Of a stretch of DNA of 64,000 bases, positions 57,113 to 64,000 are shown in pieces. Location: positions 2,852,001-2,916,000 of the forward strand of contig NZ_JAMXSS010000002.1 of assembly GCF_024124825.1 (NCBI RefSeq), read 5' to 3'. Position numbers and translations under genes: made by a program. Source of the DNA: Arthrobacter sp. H16F315. GTDB taxonomy: Bacteria; Actinomycetota; Actinomycetes; Actinomycetales; Micrococcaceae. Each line of letters opens with the position of its first letter. The stretch's first letter is position 1. Under the pieces are notes generated by a model. That model saw only the letters and a list, made by a program, of their open reading frames with translations, was not told the origin of the DNA and did no database searches.

Positions 57113-57810
57113 TGGAATTCCCTTCTTTGCAACCATTGGTTCGTTGGTGAATTACTTAGCCTGCATCGCGTGGCAGCGGCCGCAAGCCAGTGGTGGGGTC
57201 GTATAGCCCGGCGCGCCGCTGCAGATCGTATGACCGGCGCCGTCTTCCACCGATGCGTCAACGCTGGTTCTTGCGAGGCTTTATGAACAGACTCGGGCTG
57301 GTTGCGCCTTTTTCTCTTTTGTCGGCCCTCTTTTCAAGAATCGACTTTCCCAATTTTTTGGTACCGATATTTCTAGGGGACTTTCCTGACAATGGAATCA
57401 CGCCTTTCTAAACGCTATCTATCGACAACCATACCCGCTAATATTTTTTATGCCAGTCCCCGGGTTTGCCTTCCATTATTGACTGTTTATGGACCAAGGT
57501 TGGGCCAGAAATATTTACCTTTGACCTGGCCGGCTATTGCCCGTGGAAGGACGTAGAGGGTTCCGCTCAGGACTGCCATGTTGGCCGTGAAGTGAACCAT
57601 GCCTGACCTCCCGTTGCCGCTGCCGCTGCCGGTCATTCTGTGACTGCCACTTCGCTTCCGGCTGGAAGCCCACACCCGGGGTGAATTTTTGCGGCTATGA
57701 CACGGTCGAACGAGGGGGCAAGTAGCTGTCATACCGTGGCCACAAAGGGTCGACACAGTCAGCCCTCCACCGCCGTGGACCTGATGGGGGCTCCGGCGCA
57801 TACTGTGAGG
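57113..57810. other. 698-bp intergenic stretch including an AT-rich segment
   Basis: No supported gene. The part from about 57295 to 57480 is clearly AT-richer than its surroundings (for example runs at 57350 and 57448). No ORF with family motif, no operator pattern seen. Possibly leftover of horizontal insertion. Confidence 0.5.
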
Positions 57811-58254
57811 ATGAAATTCACCACGACCATCCTGGGCAGCGGAAACAAAGTCGGCATCGAGGTCCCAGAGGACATCGTCGTTGCGCTTGGTGCCGGGAGG
57901 CGGCCCCCGGTGGTTGTGACAATCAACGGCAAAAGCTATCGCAGCAGCATCGCAGTGATGGGCGGCCAGAACATGGTTGGCGTCAGCGCGGTCAACCGTG
58001 AACTGACGGGGGTCTCTGCAGGGGACACTGTGGAGGTGGACGTCGAGGTGGACACCCAGCCGCGAATCATCGATGTTCCTGAGGACCTCGCCGCTGCCCT
58101 TGCGACGGAACCCGAGGCGAAGGCCTTCTACGCGACGCTGAACTACAGTAGCCAGCGGCGCTACGTGGAGCCGATCGCGAAGGCAAAAACTGCAGAAACC
58201 CGCTCCCGCCGAGTCGCCAAGGTGGTAACTGATCTAAAGGCCGGTCTGAAATAG
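57811..58254 (+). CDS. DUF1905 / YdeI-OmpD-associated two-domain protein
   Basis: 147 residues from ATG 57811. The N-terminal DUF1905 beta domain (KFTTTILGSGNKVGIEVPEDIVVALGAGRRPPVVVTING) is followed by a YdeI-like helical domain (PEDLAAALATEPEAKAFYATLNYSSQRRYVEPIAKAKTAETR). Role unknown. It is followed in the same direction by a single-domain DUF1905 gene. Confidence 0.85.
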   Translation: MKFTTTILGSGNKVGIEVPEDIVVALGAGRRPPVVVTINGKSYRSSIAVMGGQNMVGVSAVNRELTGVSAGDTVEVDVEVDTQPRIIDVPEDLAAALATEPEAKAFYATLNYSSQRRYVEPIAKAKTAETRSRRVAKVVTDLKAGLK

Positions 58255-58327
58255 TGGGCGTTCCCTGGAGCACCTTCACCCAGAGTGCGGCCGCAGTTTC
58301 CTCGACCCGCACTAAGGAACAACGACC

Positions 58328-58612
58328 ATGGCCGCTAAGCAACCGCTGAACATCACCTTTACCGCGCTTCTGGGCAGGGTGCGTCCGGGAGACACGTGGA
58401 CCTGCGTCCAGCTTCAGGATTCGGCTGAGATCTTTGGCACCAGGGGGCTTGTCAAAGTAGCCGGCACCATTGACGGGTACCCGTTTACCGGAGCGTTTAT
58501 GGCGCTGGGCGATGGCACACACAAGTTACCGGTCGCTGCGCCCGTGCGCAAAGCCATCGGGAAGGCTGATGGCGATAGCGTCGAGGTAAGACTCACCCAG
58601 CGGTTGAACTAA
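58328..58612 (+). CDS. DUF1905 family protein
   Basis: 94 residues, a single DUF1905 domain: FTALLGRVRPGDTWTCVQLQDS, GLVKVAGTIDGYPFTGAFMALGDGTHKLPV, AIGKADGDSVEVRL. ATG 58328 has AAGGAAC upstream. Likely the same operon as the preceding gene (73-bp gap). Function unknown. Confidence 0.85.
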   Translation: MAAKQPLNITFTALLGRVRPGDTWTCVQLQDSAEIFGTRGLVKVAGTIDGYPFTGAFMALGDGTHKLPVAAPVRKAIGKADGDSVEVRLTQRLN

Positions 58613-58700
58613 ACCTCAGCTCCAAGACGTCCCGGCGAGGGTTGCCTCTACGCACCGTCGAACGCGGGCGTAACAGGCCTCACATCAGCTGCCAAGCGGA

Positions 58701-59165
58701 TCAGTATTTGCCCTTGATCACAAAGTAGGAGCCGCGGATAACGCCTGCCAGTTTTGACTTCTGGCGGGCGAACTTGAAACGTGACTCCAGTTCCGCTGGA
58801 ATCTCCATGCCTTCGGCCAGTTTGAATCCAACCGCCCGTTTCCCGCCGTCCTCGATGCTGTACATAACGTTGATCGACAGCCCGGATTCGTAGAAAACGT
58901 AATCCATCCGTAAACCGCCGACTTCAAACGCGGTCGCCTCGAGCGGGCGGGAGCCGATGACGAGGTCGCGCTCGTCCTTAAGGATGCGGCTCACCCTATC
59001 GACTACTTCCGGAACCTCGCTTGCGGGGCTAACGGTGAAGACGTGGTCGTATTTGTTGCGGTAGTAGCGTCCCTCGTTGGCGCGTAACCCAGCGAGCGCC
59101 CCGGCGACCGGCGACGATTCCAGGCCGACAGTAGAAACGTTCGCGAAGTCAACAACATATGGCAT
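58701..59165 (-). CDS. Hypothetical protein of 154 residues
   Basis: Not recognised. It starts ATG 59165 with a strong AGGAGGG. The protein has mixed alpha/beta composition, no signal peptide or membrane helix: begins MPYVVDFANVSTVGLESSP, with RYYRNKYDHVFTV and MDYVFYESGLSINVMYSIEDGGKRAVGFKLAEGM, and a basic end ARQKSKLAGVIRGSYFVIKGKY. The ribosome site and codon use support a real gene. Codon pattern is like its neighbours. Confidence 0.75.
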   Translation of the reverse strand: MPYVVDFANVSTVGLESSPVAGALAGLRANEGRYYRNKYDHVFTVSPASEVPEVVDRVSRILKDERDLVIGSRPLEATAFEVGGLRMDYVFYESGLSINVMYSIEDGGKRAVGFKLAEGMEIPAELESRFKFARQKSKLAGVIRGSYFVIKGKY

Positions 59166-59296
59166 GCGCCCTCCTGGCTAGATGTGTTGGACCAACGATA
59201 ACGGGCCTTGTCTCGAGTGGCGTCCCTCCCTTGCACCGCCCAGCCATGTTTGTAGACTGCAAAGGTATTCACATATGCGGTTGGCCGAAGTTGGGA

Positions 59297-60091
59297 ATGA
59301 AAATGGCGGCTTTTCGGGATCTCCACAACACTGCGTCGCCGCTGCTGCTCCCCAATGCCTGGGACATAGGGTCTGCCTTGGCATTTGCGACAGCAGGATT
59401 CCCGGCCGTCGGCACCACCAGCTTTGGTATTGCGGCAAGTGCCGGCCTGCCCGACGGAGGACGGTCCAGCAAGGCGGAAACCTTCGCACTGGCGGCGCAG
59501 CTGTGCCGCCTGCCTGTCCACGTCACGGCGGACATCGAAGACGGCTACTCCGATGATCCTGCCGAGGTTGCGGAGACTGTGGCCCGACTGGCTGCCCTGG
59601 GCGTGGCCGGGATCAACCTGGAGGACAGCACAGCCGGGCACCTGGTCGATCCCCCAGCCTTTGCCGAGAAGGTTGCCGCCGTCAAGCGACGCAGCCCGGA
59701 AATGTTTGTCAACGCCCGGGTGGACAACATTTGGTTCGGCGAACAGGCCACTGTGGATGCCGTCCTGCTCCGCGCCTCGGCCTACGCCGATGCCGGGGCG
59801 GATGGCATCTTTGTGCCCGGACTTGTGGTTCCGGAGGACATCCGGGCCATCACCGCCGGCATCGGGCTGCCGGTCAACGTGCTGGCACATCCCTCGCTGA
59901 CTGTTGCCGAGCTGGGTGAGCTGGGGGTCCGGCGCGTAAGCTCCGGCTCCCTACCGTACCGGGCAGCTGTTGACGCGGCGGTGATGGTGGTCACCGCCCT
60001 TCGTGACGGCCGGCAGACGCCGGTCGCCACCCCGTACTGGGAGATGCAATCGCGCCTCGTAGCATTCAGCCAGCGCCCCACGGAGCCGTAG
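59297..60091 (+). CDS. Isocitrate lyase/PEP-mutase superfamily protein
   Basis: 264 residues from ATG 59297; a second ATG at 59303 is equally possible. TIM-barrel of the ICL/PEPM family: PNAWDIGSALAFATAGFPAVGTTSFGIAAS, TADIEDGYSDDP (metal Asp), GINLEDST and GADGIFVPGLV, and VNVLAHPSLTVAELGELGVRRVSSGS. The catalytic KKCGH motif of isocitrate lyase is missing, so it is more like a PEP mutase / oxaloacetate hydrolase-like protein of unknown substrate. Confidence 0.88.
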   Translation: MKMAAFRDLHNTASPLLLPNAWDIGSALAFATAGFPAVGTTSFGIAASAGLPDGGRSSKAETFALAAQLCRLPVHVTADIEDGYSDDPAEVAETVARLAALGVAGINLEDSTAGHLVDPPAFAEKVAAVKRRSPEMFVNARVDNIWFGEQATVDAVLLRASAYADAGADGIFVPGLVVPEDIRAITAGIGLPVNVLAHPSLTVAELGELGVRRVSSGSLPYRAAVDAAVMVVTALRDGRQTPVATPYWEMQSRLVAFSQRPTEP

Positions 60092-60148
60092 GAGGCCACC
60101 TGGATATGGGTGGTGTTGCTGCCCCGAATCGATGAATACGATGTTGAC

Positions 60149-60940
60149 ATGGAGCGACGGATCAACGACGTCCTGATTCATTACGTCGAGCACGGTGTCG
60201 GCATGCCGCTTATTGCGCTTCATGGCGCCGGTGTGGATCACCGCGAGATCGAGGCGGCGATAGAGGCCGTCGTCCCCGGCCCGGGATTCCAGCGGATCTA
60301 CCCGGATCTGCCGGGGATGGGTCATTCCACGACCGGGGACCTGGGTTGCAACGACGATGTAGTCGCGCTCCTCGCTGACTTCATTGATCGGCTGGAGGCC
60401 GGACCGGTGATGCTGCTGGGGCATTCCTACGGCGCATATCTTGCGCGCGGAGTGGCCGCACAGCGGCCGGACATCGTGCGCGCTTTGGCCTTGCTATGCC
60501 CCGGCGCCGAGCGGTCTCAAAATGTGCCGGACCATCGGGTGATCTATCAGGACGATGACGCCTACGACGAACTCGAACCTGAGCAACGGCAGGGGTTCGA
60601 TGAGTACTTCGTCGTGCGCACACCGGCCACCGCACGCCGTTACCGCAGCCATGTCGTGCCGGGTACAACGCTCGTCGACGCCAAGGGACTGGGCCGAATC
60701 TTCGCCGAATGGACGGTCGACGTCGGGTCTGGCACCTTCACGGGGCCGACCCTGATCGCGGCCGGACGGAGCGATGCGATCGTTGGTTACACCGACGCCA
60801 TGGATCTGCTCGAGCGCTATCCGCATGCCAGCCTGGCAGTAGTAGAGGGCGCGGGCCATGCACTCATGCACGAACGGCCCGAGCTCCTCGCCGCGTTGCT
60901 CGGTGATTGGCTTGACCGGGCCCGGCCGGACGAAAAGTGA
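60149..60940 (+). CDS. Alpha/beta hydrolase
   Basis: 263 residues from ATG 60149. Nucleophile Ser93 in LLGHSYGAYLAR, oxyanion region ALHGAGVDH, acid Asp in AGRSDAIVGY, and His in VEGAGHALMHE give a full catalytic triad. Substrate unknown. It follows the ICL/PEPM-like gene after a short gap, in the same direction. Earlier starts are possible. Confidence 0.9.
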   Translation: MERRINDVLIHYVEHGVGMPLIALHGAGVDHREIEAAIEAVVPGPGFQRIYPDLPGMGHSTTGDLGCNDDVVALLADFIDRLEAGPVMLLGHSYGAYLARGVAAQRPDIVRALALLCPGAERSQNVPDHRVIYQDDDAYDELEPEQRQGFDEYFVVRTPATARRYRSHVVPGTTLVDAKGLGRIFAEWTVDVGSGTFTGPTLIAAGRSDAIVGYTDAMDLLERYPHASLAVVEGAGHALMHERPELLAALLGDWLDRARPDEK

Positions 60941-60974
60941 TCGCTTCCGCCAGAAGACGAGGGCAAAGGCGTCG

Positions 60975-62048
60975 TTACCAGCCGCCGCGCGTGGGCGTAT
61001 GTCCCTGTCGGGCGTCGTCGGGCATTGCCATTTCGGCCCGCAGGCCCAGGAGCCGGACCGGACGGCCAACTTCGATTCCGGCTGCGAGGTCCAAGGCCCG
61101 CGCGAGGATCTCATCCTGGTCGGAAGTTTCGGGAATCCTCCGCGCATGGGTCTTGGTGATGAACGGCGCGTACCTAACCTTCAGGGTCAGCCCCACCACG
61201 GGCCGTCCTTCCGCCCCAACATCCTCAAGCACGCGCGCTGTCAGCTCCCGCACGGCGGCGTCCACCTGGGCGGGCTCGGTCAGATCCCGCTGGAAGGTTG
61301 TTTCCCGGCTATGACCGCGGGCAACCCACGGGGTGGCGTCCACAACGCCGGCGCCGTCCCCGCGTCCGAGCTCCGCGTACCAGGGACCCATCCTGGGGCC
61401 GAACTCCGGGACCAGGTCCTGGGGGTCGGCCGCGGCGAGCTCCGCGACTGTTTTGATGCCGAGTTTCGCCAGCCTGCCCGACACTTTGGTTCCGACGCCC
61501 CACAGGTCCTTGGTGGGCCGGCTGCCCATAACGTCGAGCCAGTTCCCGGCAGTGAGACGGAAGACGCCGGCCGGCTTGCCGAAACCGGTGGCGACCTTGG
61601 CGCGGACCAAGGTGTCGCCGATGCCCACGCTGCAATGCAACAGCGTTCGTTCCAGGACAGCGGCCTGCACGTGCCGGGCATAAGCTTCCGGACTGTCAGT
61701 CTCAATGCCAACAAAGGCTTCGTCCCAACCCAGCACCTGCACGGTGGCACCGGGCTGCCCGCGCAAGGTAGCCATCACCGTTTCAGACGCCGCTAGGTAG
61801 GCCTCCTGATCGACGGGCAGGATCACGGCGTCGGGCACTTTCCGGGCCGCAATGCGTAGCGGCATTCCGGAACCCACACCGAACGCCCTGGCTTCGTAGG
61901 ATGCGGTCGACACCACGGCCCGTTCCGTGGGGTCGCCCCGGCCGCCGACAATGATCGGTTTGCCCGCAAGCTCCGGCCGCCGCAGGACTTCGACCGCCGC
62001 GATGAACTGGTCGAGATCGACGTGCAGCACCCACCGGATTCCGTTCAC
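60975..62048 (-). CDS. dinB: DNA polymerase IV (Y-family)
   Basis: 357 residues from GTG 62048. WVLHVDLDQFIAAVEVLRRPELAGKPIIVGG is the polymerase N-terminus with the first metal Asp, GWDEAFVGI the second acidic motif; canonical Pol IV has SxDE here. Then the helix-hairpin-helix and little-finger domain. Translesion synthesis polymerase. No C-terminal beta-clamp motif is obvious. Confidence 0.88.
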   Translation of the reverse strand: MNGIRWVLHVDLDQFIAAVEVLRRPELAGKPIIVGGRGDPTERAVVSTASYEARAFGVGSGMPLRIAARKVPDAVILPVDQEAYLAASETVMATLRGQPGATVQVLGWDEAFVGIETDSPEAYARHVQAAVLERTLLHCSVGIGDTLVRAKVATGFGKPAGVFRLTAGNWLDVMGSRPTKDLWGVGTKVSGRLAKLGIKTVAELAAADPQDLVPEFGPRMGPWYAELGRGDGAGVVDATPWVARGHSRETTFQRDLTEPAQVDAAVRELTARVLEDVGAEGRPVVGLTLKVRYAPFITKTHARRIPETSDQDEILARALDLAAGIEVGRPVRLLGLRAEMAMPDDARQGHTPTRGGW

Positions 62049-62120
62049 GCCACCAGTCTGCCCTAAACATCGCTGGCAAGCGCCCGCTCCCATCGGGTGG
62101 TGAGCAGAGCGCCCCAAGAC

Positions 62121-62158
62121 AACTGACGGCCGCCCCGTTGCCGGGGCGGCCGTCAGTT
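62121..62158. terminator. Bidirectional hairpin between dinB and the PfpI-like gene
   Basis: 17-bp perfect GC-rich stem (62121-62137 with 62142-62158), 4-base loop, ending in a short T-run. It ends the leftward PfpI-like gene upstream of the dinB start. Confidence 0.8.
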
Positions 62159-62171
62159 TCAGTGCGCGGTC

Positions 62172-62936
62172 TTAGTGTTCCGCTTCTGCGGCAGCCTTCT
62201 CGGCGTCCTTCTCGGCACGCAGAGCCTCCGTTTCGTGCCGTTCCTCGGCTTTTTCCCGGTGGATGACCTCTGCGAAGAGCTTCTCCATCTCCTTGGCCAC
62301 GCCGGCGGCTGAAGCCGGATTCTGGCCAGTGACCAGCCGGTCGTCAACCACAACCTTCTCCTCAAAGACATCAGCGGAGACGTGGGTGGCGCCCTGTTCC
62401 TCAAGCCGGTCGGCCAAAAAGAACGGGATGACCTTGTCTTTTCCCGCGGCAACCTCCTCGTCGTTGGTGAAGGCCGCCACCTTCCGGCCCTCGACGAGGC
62501 GAAGCCCGTTCTCCAATTCCACGTTCAGCAGGCCGGCCGGTCCGTGGCAGACCGCGCCCACCAAGCCGCCGGCGTTGTAGACGCTGGCGACGAGGTTCTG
62601 CAAGCCTTCGCTGTCCGGGAAGTCCCACATGGTGCCGTGGCCGCCCACGAGGTAGACGGCGTCGTACTGTTCGGGATCAACGACGTCGACTCGGGCGGTG
62701 TTGTAGAGACCGGCGCGCGTTGCCTCGTCCTCCGTGAAGGCAACCTGGATGGGATCTTCTGAGTCCACCTCGTCACGTGGGGGCTGGCCGCCTTGGATGG
62801 ACGCGAAGTCGACGAAATGCCCGGAATCCTTGAAGACCTTCCAGGGATGTGCAGCCTCGGCCACGTTGTAGCCGGTCTTCTCGCCCGTACCGGGGATCTC
62901 CGAAACGCTTGTCAGTACCATAAGAATCTTCTTCAT
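62172..62936 (-). CDS. DJ-1/PfpI (Hsp31-like) type-1 glutamine amidotransferase domain protein
   Basis: 254 residues. KKILMVLTSVSEIPGTGEKTGYNVAEAAHPW is the Hsp31-class N-terminus; the nucleophile elbow is AVCHGPAGLL with Cys130-His131. The tail from about 220 is unusual, very charged and Ala/Glu-rich (KAEERHETEALRAEKDAEKAAAEAEH), likely a helix. Probable deglycase/glyoxalase III or chaperone activity. ATG 62936, AGGAG upstream. Confidence 0.9.
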   Translation of the reverse strand: MKKILMVLTSVSEIPGTGEKTGYNVAEAAHPWKVFKDSGHFVDFASIQGGQPPRDEVDSEDPIQVAFTEDEATRAGLYNTARVDVVDPEQYDAVYLVGGHGTMWDFPDSEGLQNLVASVYNAGGLVGAVCHGPAGLLNVELENGLRLVEGRKVAAFTNDEEVAAGKDKVIPFFLADRLEEQGATHVSADVFEEKVVVDDRLVTGQNPASAAGVAKEMEKLFAEVIHREKAEERHETEALRAEKDAEKAAAEAEH

Positions 62937-63194
62937 AAAATGCTCCTATCGTCGAATTCCAGCCTACGCCAAGCCTAATTCACGCCCGACGCAGGTGGCA
63001 GTCGGCTGCCGGGCAACTCTGCGGATTCCGCACGGATCACGGCCAGGGGCCAGCGATCGCCTAACGCGGTGACCGCTGCCTCGATCGGGCATCCCGACCG
63101 CCGCTCAGCCTGCTGCCACTAGTGCTTGAAAACTCTTACCGCCAGGTAGTACCGTCGCGGCAAGCGGTCGCAAACCACAAGCGGAAGGCGATTG

Positions 63195-64000
63195 ATGCTG
63201 AAGCAAGTGGCTAAGGGCGTTTACGTCCATAAGAGCAAGTTCATCCAAAGTAACTCCGTTGCGGTGCAGGGCCTGACAGGTGTGTTGCTCATCGATCCCG
63301 GTATCACGAGCGAGGAAATGGCCGACCTAGCAAACGACCTTCGAGGGTTGGGCCAGCAAGTCGTGGCGGGGTTCTCGACGCATCCGCATTGGGACCACGT
63401 GCTCTGGCACGCGATGTTCGGCGACGTGCCCCGTTACGGTACGGGCCGCTGCGCGGCGTCCATCCAAGACCTGCTGTCGCACACGGACTGGAAGGCCCGC
63501 GTGGCCGGGGCGCTACCGCCGGAGCTCGCCGGGGAGATCCCGATGGATCTGCTCGGTCTTATGACCGGTCTGCCCGCCGGAGCAGCGCAGATTCCCTGGG
63601 ATGGACCGAAAGTCCGGATCATCGAGCACCAGGCCCATGCGCCGGGCCATGCGGCGCTGCTGATCGAGGAGCACGGCGTCCTCGTCGCCGGCGACATGCT
63701 TTCCGACATCCTGATGCCGTTTCTCGATCTTGAGGCTGTGAATCCGGTCGAGGACTACCTCGCCGCGCTCCTGCTGTTTGAGGGTGTGGCCGACGAAGTT
63801 GCTGCCGTGATCCCCGGTCACGGCTCGGGTTGCGGGGCTGAGCAGCTTCGAGCTCGAATAAAACAGGATCGCGTGTACGTAGAGGCTCTGCGGGACGGCG
63901 GGTTTTCCGAGGATCCCCGGGTCGGCCCGTCAGCCCCGTTGGATTGGCTGCCCGACGTGCACCGATGGCAACTAGGGCGGCTCGCCCACAGGGCAAAGAA
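63195..64000 (+). CDS. Metallo-beta-lactamase-fold hydrolase (cut by window edge)
   Basis: At least 268 residues; the frame is open to the edge of the window. ATG 63195, with GCGGAAGG upstream. MBL metal motif STHPHWDH (His63, His65, Asp67, His68), later HAPGH, GDMLSD and PGHGSG supply the other ligands. Substrate unknown. The last residues (HRWQLGRLAHR) suggest the stop is just outside. Confidence 0.9.
   Translation, partial: MLKQVAKGVYVHKSKFIQSNSVAVQGLTGVLLIDPGITSEEMADLANDLRGLGQQVVAGFSTHPHWDHVLWHAMFGDVPRYGTGRCAASIQDLLSHTDWKARVAGALPPELAGEIPMDLLGLMTGLPAGAAQIPWDGPKVRIIEHQAHAPGHAALLIEEHGVLVAGDMLSDILMPFLDLEAVNPVEDYLAALLLFEGVADEVAAVIPGHGSGCGAEQLRARIKQDRVYVEALRDGGFSEDPRVGPSAPLDWLPDVHRWQLGRLAHRAK

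Overview
The window looks like a chromosomal segment of a high-GC Gram-positive actinobacterium, most likely Micrococcaceae (Arthrobacter/Pseudarthrobacter type). The basis is GC-rich codon use, GTG/TTG starts, actinobacterial families (DUF6221, DUF6986, TM2, DUF3846), a uricase very like the Arthrobacter enzyme, and a complete heterotetrameric sarcosine oxidase operon. This is a family-level inference; no marker rRNA is present.

Layout. 0-1.5 kb: a MalT/LuxR-type regulator cut by the left edge, and a DUF6221 gene. 1.5-9.5 kb: a small catabolic island with a GntR/FCD regulator, two amidohydrolases (one cytosine-deaminase-like, one chlorohydrolase-like with an Asp-x-Asp where HxH is expected), a CynX-type MFS carrier, a DUF3100 membrane protein, and wreckage of a dipeptide-type ABC transporter. 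Four GGTATACC-type palindromes lie upstream of its transcription units. 9.5-14.1 kb: a two-component system, a secreted heme-binding-like protein, an ankyrin lipoprotein, a Bcp peroxiredoxin and an orphan winged-helix regulator.

14.1-38.6 kb: a purine/ureide catabolic region. Uricase, HIU hydrolase, OHCU decarboxylase, allantoinase (two nearly identical copies in inverted orientation) and ureidoglycine aminohydrolase lead from urate towards glyoxylate. Gcl, hydroxypyruvate isomerase, tartronate semialdehyde reductase and glycerate kinase form the glycerate route. Malate synthase, malic enzyme and pyruvate dehydrogenase E1 could form a second, acetyl-CoA-regenerating route for glyoxylate oxidation. 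NCS1 and NCS2 permeases, a racemase-like protein and an IclR (AllR-like) regulator complete the set. Seven places carry paired WTTCC-N7-GGAAW-like sites exactly 21 bp apart, which I propose as the operators of that IclR protein. The two allantoinase copies form a 1337-bp inverted repeat around a 21.8-kb segment.

38.6-43.7 kb: a membrane molybdopterin oxidoreductase, small proteins (DUF427, TM2, HsmA) and two gene remnants. 43.9-56.5 kb: a creatine/sarcosine module. An MFS carrier, creatinase and an IclR regulator run leftwards; glyA-soxBDAG-sdaA-purU runs rightwards. The divergent promoters have near-consensus -35/-10 boxes, each abutted by the same 17-bp palindrome. Creatine would go to sarcosine, glycine plus methylene-THF, serine, then pyruvate. 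56.6-64 kb: ordinary accessory genes (DUF3846, DUF1905 proteins, PEP-mutase-like, alpha/beta hydrolase, Pol IV, DJ-1/PfpI) and a metallo-beta-lactamase-fold gene cut by the right edge.

Five otherwise well-conserved genes each contain one apparent single-base indel, four of them in short homopolymers. This could be sequence error rather than decay, and it affects how those genes should be read.
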